Assembly: GCA_018350325.1 (NCBI GenBank)
Contig: JAEVLN010000039.1
Coordinates: 408,702 to 472,701, forward strand
Reading direction: 5' to 3'
Length of the DNA stretch: 64,000 nucleotides
Source: Globodera rostochiensis
Lineage: Eukaryota; Nematoda; Chromadorea; Rhabditida; Heteroderidae
The position numbers and the translations under genes were made by a program. Shown here one piece after another: positions 1-10,463 of the stretch. The notes below the pieces were generated by a model. It did not search any database, was not told where the DNA came from, and saw only the letters and a list, made by a program, of their open reading frames with translations. Each line of letters starts with the position of its first letter. The stretch's first letter is position 1.

Positions 1-344
1 TAATATGTGCTAAAAAGTCGCCCTAATTCAAAAATTTTTCAAAACAAATACTATTTTTGGGCTTCTCTCATGGTAAGGAATCCACGAAAAAAATATGTTA
101 TAACATAAAAATCCCAGCCCTATTCATCACACGAACGTTTCATCACACCGACTTTCATCACACCGATGTTTCATTTGATTTAAATTTGTTTCGGCGTACA
201 AAAATAGTAGCAAATTTATTGTCTATTCGTTACCAGCATGTTTGGAAGACAAAATTAAAAATCAGGTTTGGCTTATCATTGAAAAAGCATGGATTGACAA
301 AAGGTAAATATGCCAAGAGTGAAAATGCCAAGAGAGAAAAACTC

Positions 345-412
345 CATAACGGTCGACTTTGGTTATGGACATTTTTTCCCAAAGTTTTGTTGGCGCCGGC
401 CTTTTCAAAATT
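345..412 (-). pseudogene. Relic of the secreted HTH family (spacer start)
   Basis: On the minus strand this stretch still resembles the family segment around the motif APTNFGQNVHHQIDR: it reads AGANKTLG then KNVHNQSR, with extra bases that break the alignment. Nothing upstream or downstream within 300 bases continues the gene. The remaining sequence from 1 to about 735 holds no other gene that I can support; the open frames there are not conserved elsewhere in the window. Confidence 0.55.
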
Positions 413-734
413 TTCCTTAATTTTTAGAAATTCAACCGAATTCAAAACCCAATTTAAATTTTTAATGCTCTGGTAGCTTAAAAAGTTTAAAGTCTCATAC
501 TTCCCCGGGGGCGTTCAGCAAAAAATAACAACAGTTTAGTTAAGAACCAAGGGGTTTCTACACGGACACCTGAGAACCTTCCTTTGTCATTAAAGGCATA
601 CTTAAATTAATATCATTTTGAAACTAATATGTCAAAGTTCACTGTCAAGGACTGTGATATCACAATTTAAAAAATCTTCATCTTAAAACCCGCAAATTCG
701 ACATTTCTTTTCGCGAATTATTTTTCAAATTTCG

Positions 735-1190
735 TCATTCATTGAAATACTCCCCGAATTCGAATTCCCAATTTCCTGAACATTTGCCGCGGCATTCATT
801 CCACGGAATTAGAGTTGGTCATTTTTCCCGGTTCCGGGACTAAGGTACTGAAAAAAAGTACAAACGAGTACCTCAGTCCCGGGTCTCACCGGGACCGGGA
901 AAAAACCCGGGAATTCCCGGTTTATCCCCTATTAAATTCCCGGTTTTAAATTTGCTGAAATCCCGGTCCCGGTTTTTCCCAAAAATCCCGGTCCCGACCA
1001 ACTCTACACAGAATGAGATTTAGGATGCAATTGATGTCGTTTAAATTGCCTTTTCCATTTATACAAAGTTGCTCTTCCAATTTTCAACATTTTAATAATG
1101 TCCACATTACTAATTTTAGGATTGTTGTTCTTAATTCATAATAACGTTTCATTAATTCCGTTTGTTTGCTGTGGGGGCTTTTATTTTTGA
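735..1190 (-). pseudogene. Last exon of a secreted HTH gene, split by a MITE
   Basis: Read on the minus strand, 1190 to 1007 carries the third HTH module of the family (ELMKRYYEIK-like start, then IAK-like helix and WKRQF-like recognition helix). After a 197-bp insertion, 809 to about 735 carries the usual tail (equivalent of SVEENAAANVQEI). No first exon accompanies it. It is a decayed 3' fragment whose tail was split by a hAT-type MITE. Confidence 0.7.
810..1006. mobile_element. hAT-type MITE, 197 bp
   Basis: The element starts TAGAGTTGGTC and ends GACCAACTCTA, a perfect 11-bp terminal inverted repeat that fits the YARNG start of hAT elements. It is flanked by CACGGAAT (802-809) and CACAGAAT (1007-1014), an 8-bp target duplication with one mismatch. 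The interior is a nested palindrome of CCCGGTCCCGG-like blocks and has no coding capacity. The insertion lies inside an HTH-family last exon, so the empty site can be read from the paralogues. Confidence 0.85.
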
Positions 1191-1447
1191 TAAAATTGCA
1201 TTTTATTATTTGTTTGTACCCGCAGCTTTGCTCGCCACCGCTCGCTTAAAACACTGAACTTATTTAATAGCTCAAATTTAGTGGTTTAAGCATTCGTCTG
1301 AAATTTCCCCCCCCCCACCCCAGTAAAGCAGAATCTCTAAAAAATTGATGATGGATGAGGCAAAGACGTTGAAGACAATTAGGAAGATATTTTATTAAAA
1401 AAATTATGTTTTACCATGAACTTATAAACAAAAAAATCCTTGCCGGT

Positions 1448-1905
1448 TAGTCCCGGTACAGGTCCCGGGGTTTTCCCAAAAGTCTGGTCCCGTACAAACC
1501 TAGTTTCATCATGAATCCATTCTGATTTAACTCGAATTTCTTCTGATCAAGTTTTCGCTCTTTTTTTTTTTTGGATTTCTTTGAGCGACGGACATACTGG
1601 TATGAAGAACTCTGATTGGTTTTCTTGGTGTACAAACTCCGGTGGTGGTGAAGCCGGGAAAGCACAAAATTTTACTTTTTGTTACTAGACAATGGGATCG
1701 GCGATACCCAATGCTTTATGATTTTAATGCAAACACAACAAAACTTTATCAAAAAAAAGGATGACTAAGCGATGAGAGAACAATAAAATCAGGAACAAAT
1801 ACAACAGAAAAAAATAACATATTTTGAAAAGCGAATTGGGCCGGAGGCGTAAAAACTTAGGTGGACTTGGAAAGCTCCTGGCAAACTGAAAAGAGTCTTC
1901 ACCAA
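1448..1905. repeat. Segment duplicated at about 43975-44390
   Basis: The sequence from the AGTCCCGGTACAGGTCCC block onwards, including a decayed HTH piece and the stretch GGTATGAA...GATTGGTTTTCTTGG, recurs next to the HTH gene at 44389-45779. Together with the neighbouring pseudogene it makes a roughly 1.5 kb segmental duplication. No gene is supported inside this part. The stretch between 1190 and 1448 shows nothing beyond a poly-C tract near 1306. Confidence 0.6.
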
Positions 1906-2990
1906 ACAATCCTTCAGGTCCAATATTTTTAGAATTTTGATGCATTTGCTGGTTTAAATTGCCTTTTCCATATATACAAAGTGGTTCTTCCAATTTTCAA
2001 CCTTTTGGCAATGTCCCCAACACTCATTTTAGGATTTTGGTCCTTAATTTTATAATAACGTTTCATCAATTCCTTTTGTTCGTTGTTTGGGATATTTATT
2101 TGGTTCTGTAAAAGAACTTTAAGTAATTTAAATAAATAATAAAATTGGGCTCGAAATACTCACTGGTTTGGCCAAGTTCACTTTTCCAATTGTAAAGCGT
2201 TAGAAAATTGAGGCCCAACTCTTTCGCGACAGTTTCATCAATTTCGTGATTATAAGAGTTTTTGATTCCAGCCCCGCTTTAACTCGGCTTTCATCTGATC
2301 AAATTTCTCTACCAAAATTCTTCGCTCATTTTTTGGATGTTTTCGACTTAGGCCAAATGCTTTTTTCCATTGGTTTATTGTGCGAACATCAACGCCGAAT
2401 CTTTCAGCAATTTCTTTGTCTATTTCTTTGCATGATTTTTTGTCCTCACCAGCAGAATAATCACTTTTCATTTGCATTAACTTTTTCACAATTTTAAGCT
2501 TTTCATCGTTCGAGTAATTTATCCCTTAAGAAGAAAAACATTCAAAAGGCGTAAATTATTCGTTGTTTAATTTTAAATCGTGTTAATAATATTAACCCTA
2601 TATTTAGAGATTTTGAGCAAATATTTAAGAATAAATCTCACCGGTTTTTCGACTTAGGCCTAATTCTTTTTTCCATTCATATATTTTTGAGCGACTGACT
2701 TTTAAATGTTTAGCAATTTTTTTTGTCAATTTTAGTCCATACTTTTTTTAAATATTTTCCTTTTTTCTTAAATTATTCTTTAATTGCGTGGAATTTGCTA
2801 ACAATTTTATGATTTTGCTCATATTCAGCAATTTGATCAGTTGAATTGGGTTCAATTTGTCCGAGCTGATCAGTTTAATTGGGTTTAATTGTCCAAGCTG
2901 ATCAGTTGAATTGGGTTTAATTTGTCCTAGCTGATCAGTTGAATTGGGTTCAATTTGTCCAAGCTGATCAGTTGAAGCCGGCGTTTTCAA
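1900..2990 (-). pseudogene. Truncated three-exon secreted HTH gene
   Basis: Three exon-like pieces are visible on the minus strand. About 2990-2638 holds spacer repeats of the GQIEPNSTDQL type and HTH module 1; about 2523-2160 holds an extra HTH (CKEIDKEIAERFGVDVRTIN, WKKAFGLSRK) plus the start of module 2; about 2108-1900 holds module 3. Its tail matches the variant tail of the gene at 44389-45779 but has lost the stop. An extra T in the poly-T run near 2717-2725 shifts module 1 out of frame, and the signal-peptide end is missing because the copy stops at the edge of the inverted duplication. It is the dead twin of the 44-46 kb gene. Confidence 0.75.
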
Positions 2991-3367
2991 ATCTTCGGCG
3001 GCTTCATCTTTTGTTGAACAACGAACCCGAAGTCAAACATTTGGTTGAACAAGTCTCGCCACATCTAAAAAAATTTTTTTTTAGATTCTTTTAAGATATA
3101 TATATTTCCAGAAGTTTTATTAGCTTTAAGCCTTGAAAAGGTTCATGCTAAAACATATGAAATAGAATTGAAGTGAATAATGTTGATTAAAATCATTCTG
3201 TTTCATTTTATATGGCCAAAAAACAACTTATGAATTTACAATTTAATTTTAATGCAAAATTTAATTGCTTAAAATTTGTCTATAATTTTGTGTTAAAGAA
3301 TTTCTCGAAAAAGATTTTAAGGTAATAAATATTCACAAAATATAATAAAATGGTGAAAATGATATAA

Positions 3368-3385
3368 AAGCCAAAACTCATTCAT
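3368..3385 (-). pseudogene. Start-codon relic of an HTH gene
   Basis: On the minus strand the bases read MNEFWLL, the start of the family signal peptide, and then diverge at once. It lies 270 bp upstream of the secreted gene at 3655 and points the opposite way. The same relic, longer, sits upstream of the third copy at 47361-47428. It suggests that the secreted gene and an HTH gene once stood head to head. Confidence 0.5.
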
Positions 3386-3404
3386 CGTAGGACTGTTAGC
3401 CGAA

Positions 3405-3565
3405 GTGGAATGATGGAAAAACATAACAAATTTAAAGTCGCAAATTGCTGGAGTCTGAGTGATTTAAGTAAAAAATTGCTGCTTTCTCGTGGCTTTCATC
3501 AATTTCCGACTTTAAATTGTCTTGTTTTATCCATAATTCCACGTCGTCCAACATTCTTTCTCGAC
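3405..3565. repeat. Foldback upstream of the secreted gene
   Basis: A block beginning GTGGAATGATGGA and continuing through AAATTTAAAGTCG is followed after about 70 bases by its reverse complement (CGACTTTAAATTG ... ATTCCAC). The two arms of about 40-50 bp could form an imperfect hairpin. The same foldback lies before the copies at 22843-23813 and 47687-48789. It may be an old MITE carried along with the gene, or part of its promoter. Confidence 0.65.
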
Positions 3566-3654
3566 GAGTCTCATCATCAAATGGTATTTAAACGCTCCAC
3601 ATAATCCAACAGTCACTTAAATTCATTAGCAAATTCGAATAAATCTTATCAAAA

Positions 3655-4625
3655 ATGGCTTCTTCATCAACACTGTTCTCCATCCTCGCAATTGTCTGTT
3701 TGCTGTGCAAATGTTGCATTTCGGCCCCACGTTAGACACTTTATAATTTTATTGTAATTGGAATTGGAATTTATAATTCGCAGAATTCCCGTGCTGTCCG
3801 GGCAGTCAGCAGGTGGTTTCTTTGATGGCCTCCTATGTTGATGCGTTTGCATCGACAATGACTGAATCGGCGGCTTGCAAAAATGCCAATGATGTCCAGA
3901 ATGCCGTCAAAAGTGCACTAAACTCAATGGGCAGATGCCCCAATGGCGGTGGTGACCAAATTGTGAATGAAATTAATGCGAAACTTTCTTCAGCAGGTAG
4001 TAGCACCCACGAAAATAATATTACAGCACTTATAGACAATATCAGCCCGAAACCCTTTTTGGTGTAAGCTGACAGCGCATGGACCCTAATCACGGTTACT
4101 GTAGTTACAGAATACCGAAATTATGGGATTCGGTCACTGTAAGCCTAGTAACAATCAGAAATGCAACAAACTGCAGCAGTAATTGGCTGATTTTCTAATA
4201 ATTAGCGTTATCCACATAAAAGCGATCCTCAGGTTTATTGATTGTTTTTTCTGGCATTCAGACGGATGCGCGTACAGTCTCAGCTTCGTCAAAGCCATGT
4301 TCGAGTTGGCCGCGTCAGCTGCAGACCATGTTGGCAATACATCATCAGCCTGGGGCAATTTGAGTCAAACGTTTGGAAAACAAATTGGCGCCATTCACAA
4401 CATTGGCAATGTGCACAACATTCACATTGCGGACGTGTTTTTCAACAAGCCGAGCAAAGGTTAATGATTTTAATTAAAATTATAATAAATAAACAATAAT
4501 AATAATTTTAAATAAGGATTGAAAATGGTGCTTTCTTTATTCCAGGAAATGGTGCACACCAAAATGTGCCACACCCGAACAATGTGATTTCCAGCCCTGG
4601 CAATTCCGGCTCTCACAAGCTCTGA
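3655..4625 (+). CDS. Small secreted protein, family B copy 1 (four exons)
   Basis: Exons 3655-3730, 3784-3996, 4262-4459 and 4546-4625 join through three GT-AG introns, all phase 1, to give 188 residues. The start codon opens a clear signal peptide, [20 protein letters not shown], with likely cleavage after the following CISA. The mature part has FPCCPGSQQ, an alanine-rich helical stretch with two more cysteines ([19 protein letters not shown]), then [17 protein letters not shown] and a Gly/Asn/Pro tail ending in GNSGSHKL. No transmembrane segment follows the signal. I do not recognise the family. Two paralogues with identical exon lengths show that the model is right. The setting suggests a secreted parasitism-related protein, but that is inference. 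Confidence 0.82.
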
Positions 4626-4929
4626 ATGTATATGCTGAATTGTGATGACGTCATTCCCAAATTTGGGACTTTGTAGAAAAAAGATTTGCATTTTCCTTAC
4701 ATGTTTATTTATAGAAACTTTTTAATAAAAGTATTTTTTTTAATTTAGTTTTTTCCCATTAACAAAAAATAAATTTTTAAATAAGCGTGCGTTTGAAATA
4801 CGTCAAGTTTTATTTAGTTGCCACTAAGACTTGTACTTGTTGATAACTTATTAGAATCACCGTTTTGCGAACAACTTGAGCACTTATTTAATTATAACTT
4901 ACACTATTTGGACTTGTGTATTAAATACA

Positions 4930-5520
4930 ATAAAGACTGTTCCTGTTTGTCAAGTTGTAACAGGCGCTTTTTCAACTTAGCCGCCTGTTCATGCTTGCCA
5001 AGTTGTAACAGGCGCTTTTTCAACTTAACCGCCTGTTCATGCTTGTTAAGTTGGAACATCGCTCTTTCAACTTAGTTGTTAAATTGGAACAGGCGCTCTT
5101 TCAACTTAGCCGCCTGTTCATGCTTGCCAAGTTGTAACAGGCGCTTTTTCAACTTAACCGCCTGTTCATGCTTGTTAAGTTGGAACATCGCTCTTTCAAC
5201 TTAGTTGTTAAATTGGAACAGGCGCTCTTTCAGCTTAGCCGCCTGTTCATGCTTGCCAAGTTGTAACAGGCGCTTTTTCATAACCGCCTGTTCATGCTTG
5301 TTAAGTTGGAACAGGCGCTCTTTCAACTTAGCCGCCTGTTCATAAACTTGTCAAGTTGGTACAGGCGCTCTTTCAATTAGCCGCTTGTTCATGCTTGCCA
5401 AGTTGTAACAGGCGCTTTTTCAACTTAGCCGCCTGTTCATGCTTGCCAAGTTGTAACAGGCGCTTTTTCAACTTAGCCGCCTGTTCATGCTTGTTAAGTT
5501 GGAACAGGCGCTCTTTCATG
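4930..5520. repeat. 48-bp hairpin minisatellite, short array
   Basis: About twelve units follow the pattern AACTTAGCCGCCTGTTCATG + CTTGCCAAGTTG + AACAGGCGC + T-run + C. Each unit carries CGCCTGTT and its reverse complement AACAGGCG separated by about 16 bases, so each can fold into a hairpin. The 48-bp length is a multiple of three, which keeps frames open without coding meaning. The same family fills 13745-16830. The region 5530-6180 beyond it shows no gene. Confidence 0.9.
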
Positions 5521-6369
5521 ATATTTTTAGTTATTTAACTATTTTCTGCTGATTTATCTTGTTAAACCATGTTTTAAGCGCAAATTTTGTCATTTTAACG
5601 TCACTATTCTTAACTAAAAAAAACTATTTCGGGGTTTTCGTCACTAAAATATTGACAAAACTATTTTGGCAAAAAATGGCTTTTCGTAAGTCCTGGAATC
5701 CGACAAATTTCATATTAGAAATTTGACTTTTCTAATTTTTCTTATATTTCTAAACTTAATGAACCCCTAACTCTTTAGCTTTTCCCCAATTATTCTCTTT
5801 GGAGTTACTTAAAAAAGTAGGTTTTTCCTTAATTTTCAAAAATTTCAACCGATTCAAAACCGCTTTTTCCATTTTATCGTCAAATTCGTAATTGTGAAAG
5901 CCTATATGAATTATTTTTCCCATTTTCTAATCAGGGTACAATTGAGTCCCCACTGAAATTCAAAAGGCATGAATTCGATCATTATTTGCTTTTTCGTTAT
6001 AATTTAAAGCTTTTTGAATGAAACGATAGTTTTTAATAGAAAACAGTAAAAAGGCAAACTGCAAAAGATGGAGGTGAGACGCGCGTTCAAACTTTGAGTG
6101 CAAACGAATTGGATTGAAATTTATTCGAAAGACGTCGCCAAAATATTTATTGAATAAGTTGCCGCCATTATCGAATTAAATTTGATAACAAAATGCGAGC
6201 AACGGGAGGATTTTATTAGGGTTTCAGCGAATTATTCAAGCCGATCTAGCCAGGTGCCGTCGATGTGCCGCCACGTCATGGGCTTTCGCAAAATCTCCAA
6301 TGTCATAAAAATTTGTGATGGAGACGTCAGGAATAATTGATTCGGGTGGAATAAATTTATAAAGAATAT

Positions 6370-6567
6370 GATTTATATGAATGCGCATTTCAATTGTAAT
6401 AATTATCAATATTTGTAAAAATTTAAATATCTTACATATTATAAAATTTAAGAAAAAATTTTGAACGAGATTCTTAGACAATAGGCAAATTTTCTATATC
6501 AAAATTTCCAAAATTTAAATGAAAATTCATATAAATTTCTTTAAATTTTTAGGTTTTGCCCAAATAA
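6370..6567 (+). promoter_or_regulatory. Upstream block and leader of an HTH gene
   Basis: The block ATGAATGCGCATTTCAATTG (6378-6397) recurs 100-400 bases before many HTH-family genes. Immediately before the start codon is the conserved leader GCCCAAATAA, preceded by TTTTTAG at about 6546-6552. In nematodes an acceptor-like TTTAG or TTCAG with no exon before it is typical of a spliced-leader addition site, which I infer here. Confidence 0.45.
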
Positions 6568-7889
6568 ATGGAAGAATTTTGGATATTAATTTTGGTCTTA
6601 TTTTTTGCAACAAATTCGCTCGACAAAGCCGAATCCGTACAATTGGAGGATTTGTCTCTCCAAACATTTGACGAATTCTTCGTAGAAGAATGGTGGGACA
6701 AAGATGAAGCCGAAGATTTGAAAACGCCGCCAACAAACTTTGGACAAAATGTCCATCACCAAATCGACCGGCAGAACACCCAAATTGGACAAATTGAACA
6801 CAATTCAACTGATCAGAACGCTTCTCTCACAGAGTCTGATCACTCTGATAATGCCAAAAATGGTGAAGAACAGAGCGAAAATATTGCCGAAGATGAGCGA
6901 AAACGTAAAATTATCGACAAATTCTACGGAATGAAAGAAGAATTTAAGCAAAAAGGAAAATATTCGAAAAAAGAATGGAATCAAATTGAGGATAAAATTG
7001 CTAAACATTTAGAAGTCAATCGCTCAAAAATATATAAATGGAAAAAAGAATTTGGCATTCATCAAAAAGTATTCTATAAAAAAGAAGAACGTAAACATTT
7101 GGTAGAAAAATTTGATCACATGAAAGCCGAGTTAAGGCGGCACGGATTCAAAAGTTCATATAAAAATGAATTAGATGAAACTGTCGCGAAAAAGTTGGGC
7201 CTCGGTTTTACAACAATTTACAGGTGGAAAAGTGAACTTGCCCAAACCGGTGAGATTTATTCTTAAATTAAAATCTAAATTTTAGTTTCATTAGCGCGAA
7301 GAGACTGTTTTTCTAAGGCTTATGGGAAAAATAGGCATTTGCCGGAAAATGCCATCCCTAATAATTAGGGCTGCGAATTTTTAGGTTTGAAAAATTTGGA
7401 AAAAGTTACCTAAATAGCTGAGAATAGCACCAAAAAGGTACCAAAACCAGGGTTCATAAGCAAAAATAGGTGGTGAAAAATGTATGTATTGTTTGTATGT
7501 ATGTGAAAATAAAAAAATAAATTTAAAATTTTTTTACATAGTAAAATTATCAGTCGAGGTATTTTACAACAAAGAGAAGAAAAAATTTGATAAATACTAA
7601 AAGTATTAAGCCTTCAATTTATATTAAACCAAATTCTTTTACAGCACCAAACCATAGACATTCGCACAGCGAACAAAAAGAATTGATGAAAAGTTATTAT
7701 GAAATTAAGGGCAAAAATCCTAAAATTAGAGACGAGGCCATTGCAAAAATGTTGAAAATTGGAAGCGCCACTTTGACTAGATGGAAAAGCCAATTTAAAC
7801 GACCGCAATTGCATCCAAATCCTGTCGATGGACATTTTGTGGAAGAGAATGCCGCGGCAAATGTTCAGGAAATTAGAAATTCCAATTAG
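6568..7889 (+). CDS. Secreted multi-HTH protein, copy with one spacer unit
   Basis: Exons 6568-7249 and 7645-7889 give 308 residues. Residues 1-24 are a signal peptide (MEEFWILILVLFFATNSLDK, cleavage near AES). Then come an acidic Trp-rich stretch (FVEEWWDKDEAEDLK), the conserved NFGQNVHHQIDRQN, one spacer unit GQIEHNSTDQ, and ESDHSDNAKNGEE. Three HTH modules follow: KIAKHLEVNRSKIYKWKKEF, TVAKKLGLGFTTIYRWKSEL, and in exon 2 AIAKMLKIGSATLTRWKSQF. The tail is VDGHFVEENAAANVQEIRNSN. The intron is 395 nt, against about 50-60 in paralogues, and its 5' end looks like the first intron of the three-exon copies, suggesting recombination within introns. There are no cysteines. Confidence 0.85.
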
Positions 7890-8574
7890 AGGACAATTTG
7901 AGTGAATATTTAATGTTTAAAAACCCCCCAAACTGTTCCCTTTTGGCATTTTTCTTCAACTTCAACTTTCTTTACTATCCATTATATGTGACCAAGCGAT
8001 GTGATCGTCTACCAGACCAGAATCTTTCCATCATTAATTTTGAATTTCTCATTAAAATTTGATCAGCATTTATACGACGTCCATCAGGCGCTTCTTCTTT
8101 CACATTTTCTTTCTGTTAAAAATTCTAATAAAAAATTTAAAATTTAAGAAAAAATTCAGCGATTATTTTGACAAAATAATATGGAAGAGTTTTGGCTTTT
8201 AATTTTTGAGTCATTTTTTGACTGGAAAAAGCCGAATCCGTAAAAGTAAATTGGAGGAAACGCCACGCAAAACATTTGAAGAAATAATCGGAGAAGGCTG
8301 GTGGGGCAAAAACATTTTTGGAAACAAAGCGTTTAAACCGGTTTTTGAACCGGTTAAAATTTGAAAAAGCATAGGAGGATGGACCTTATTTCAAAAATTA
8401 TTCTAAAAATGGTTAAATGTTATCTGATGCACTGAAAACTACGAATTTGTCATTAGAAATAAAAATTAGAAAGCGGTTTTTAATCGGTTTTGTAATTAAA
8501 AAAACCTTTGTTTCAGGACAATAAATTCAGTTAATTTTAAAACTTTTTAAAAATTTGCTTCATTTGCGAGCAAA

Positions 8575-8704
8575 AATTGTTGGCACTAGGAGAAGCGTTT
8601 TGGCAAAATTGGATGTTATCCCTGGCAAATTCTGATCATCCGGTCTCTAATAGAAACGATCGGAAATGTCACCATTTCCTCTAATTGTGATTAATAATTT
8701 TAGG
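8575..8704 (+). repeat. HTH-gene upstream block U2 lodged inside an exon
   Basis: This stretch (TTGTTGGCACTAGG ... CGGTCTCTAATAGAAACGA ... AGGGTTGGCAGAC) also occurs upstream of the HTH genes at 54214 (53875-54000) and, inverted, of those at 18369 and 21155 (about 18590-18730 and 21375-21510). Here it is fused directly to spacer coding sequence. It is either a mobile sequence or the footprint of a recombination between two family members. Confidence 0.6.
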
Positions 8705-9046
8705 GTTGGCAGACTTAAACACGATTTCCATCACCAAATCGATGGGCAGAACACCCAAATTGGACAAATTGAACCAAATTCAACTGATCAGCTTGGACAA
8801 ATTGAGCCCAATTCAACTGATCAGAATCCTCATCTTACAGAGTCTGATCACTTTGAGAATGCCAAAAATGGCGAAGAAATTTCTTCAAATGAAAACATTG
8901 CTGAAGATGAGCGAAAACGTAAAATTATCGACAAATTCCACGCAATGAAAGATGAATTTAAAAAAAGAAAATATTCGAAAAAAGAATGGGTGCAAATTGA
9001 AAGGAAAATTGTTAAACATTTAAAAGTCAATCGCTCAAAATATATA

Positions 9047-10234
9047 CCGTATTTCCTCTATTAGAACCCCCCCCCCCCCCTCAAATAGAACCCCCCCTCT
9101 AATAGAACCCCCCTTTTTGCGGGGGTTGAAAAATAGAACCCCCCCCTCTATTAGAACCCCCCCTCAAATAGAGCCCCCCCCCCCAATTTTTGAAACTAGA
9201 TTGAATCCATAAATAATAAACATTTTGCCAAATCTACTCATTTTTGCATTTCTCATATAAAGGACATTTTGTTTTTATTTTCACGTTAGCTGTTTCTAAA
9301 TTATAGGCGATTTCACTATTCTAGCTTTATTATTTTTAAATTTCCTGCTTGTTATAGGATGGAAGCAATTGGAAGCTCATCGGAAAATGCAAAAGTAAAG
9401 CCAAAAATACAAATAACAATTTCCTCCTTTAATTTAGGTTTGTGTTTCGTGCCATAATCCATCCTCCGGCGCGCACTTTTGCAAAAAATGCTTTGAACCT
9501 CAAGTTTGGAAATTGTTAAAATCTCAATTGTTTTATTTTTAAGGTTCCTGACGTGTCATGGAATGCACCATTCAAAAACTCGATTCGAGAACTCCACTCG
9601 GACTGGATGCTTCATGGTGACAAACCAACAACCTCTGGTGGAAATCTCAGAGCCCCTCCGATGGAAATTTACTTGGAATGGATCGTTTCCGCGTGGGAGG
9701 CGCTCTCAAAGGATGTCATCGTAAAGTCTTTTCTCTGTTGTGGAATTACCAAGGAAGATGATGAGAAAAATGATGCTCTTATTCATGTTTTTAAGGTTGA
9801 GAAACATATAAAATCTGTATATTGGCTGTATTTTAGAAAAATGGAGCGATTCCAAACGGTCTGGCCTTATTGCAGCAGCGCCGACATGAAGAGAATATGA
9901 TCAAATTGGTCGAAGAAATTGATTTGAATGAAGATGATAACCTTGGAAGCGATTTTTCGATCGAACTCTGATGTTTTGTTTACATTGAAAAATTTGTTGT
10001 TCAATAATAAAATTCTATTATGTGATTGATTTTGTAAAGAAAAAGGGTAAAAATTGACCAAATTTTGCTAAAATCTTGTGCAAATATCGCAATTTTATTA
10101 ATATTTTTTGAAAAAAATAGGTTGAAATATAAAACCCCCCCCTCTAATAGAACCCCCCCCCCCTCTAATAGAACCCCCCTTTTTGCGGGGGTTGAAAAAT
10201 AGAACCCCCGGGGGTTCTAATAGAGGAAATACGG
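9047..10234. mobile_element. Pogo-like (Tc1/mariner) element, 1188 bp, deleted
   Basis: Termini are CCGTATTTCCTCTATTAGAA and its exact inverse, flanked by TA (9045-9046 and 10235-10236); removing it restores the family sequence AAATATATAAATGG. Subterminal DNA is a cluster of short repeats of the type TAGAACCCCCC, mirrored at the other end. The interior keeps only the 3' part of a DDE transposase. The larger relative at 38061-40226 shares the terminal bases, but its subterminal repeats read TAGTAGCCCCCC. Confidence 0.9.
9359..9971 (+). CDS. Cys-finger plus truncated pogo transposase C-terminus
   Basis: Exons can be read as 9359-9394 (MEAIGSSSENAK), 9438 to about 9503, 9544 to about 9796, and about 9838-9971. 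The second exon gives CVSCHNPSSGAHFCKKC, a compact four-cysteine pattern CxxC-x9-CxxC. The third gives the end of the pogo/Tigger DDE domain: the last catalytic Asp in VPDVSWNAPFK, then EYLEW-like and KSFLCCGI motifs. The final exon gives an acidic end. The N-terminal DNA-binding domain and the first two catalytic Asp residues are absent, so it cannot be an active transposase. It may be a repressor-like remnant or simply decaying. Confidence 0.45.
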
Positions 10235-10264
10235 TAAATGGAAAAAAGAATTTGGCCTCCTAAG

Positions 10265-10455
10265 CAGTGTTTTCCCGGTTCCATTTTTTCTAACGGTTCC
10301 ACGGTTCCGGTTCCAAACCGGTTCCGGATTTTGGCGGTTCCGGGAACCGGTTCCAAAATCGGTTCCGAATTTTTTGCGGTTCCGCGGTTCCGGTTCCGGA
10401 ACCGGTTCCCGGAACCGTTGGAACCGGCACCGGAACCGGAACCGGGAAAACACAG
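10265..10455. mobile_element. hAT-type MITE, 191 bp, nested
   Basis: It starts CAGTGTTTTCCCGGTTCC and ends with the near inverse GGAACCGGGAAAACACAG, and is flanked by identical 8-bp duplications CTCCTAAG (10257-10264, 10456-10463). The interior is built from GGTTCCGGAACC palindromes. It lies 30 bp beyond the pogo-like element in the same dead HTH gene, between module 1 and module 2. Confidence 0.9.
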
Positions 10456-10463
10456 CTCCTAAG

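Larger units (their letters stand above)
2975..4925 (+). repeat. Left arm of a large inverted duplication
   Basis: This arm is matched in inverse orientation by 22165-24500. The shared content is a broken HTH fragment, about 300 bp of AT-rich HTH-type upstream DNA, a foldback, the complete four-exon secreted gene and about 300 bp of 3' flank ending at a TTAAATACAATAAA motif. The arms are highly similar, with scattered substitutions and one MITE present only in the right arm. Confidence 0.8.

Noticed and set aside
57..476. A 139-codon open frame at the left edge
   Set aside because: No conservation or motif; the opposite strand of the same stretch carries an HTH relic, which explains the similarity signals.
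4183..4464. Separate small gene starting in the intron before exon 3 of the secreted gene
   Set aside because: The upstream part of the frame is intron; splice phases and two paralogues show that it is exon 3 of the four-exon gene.
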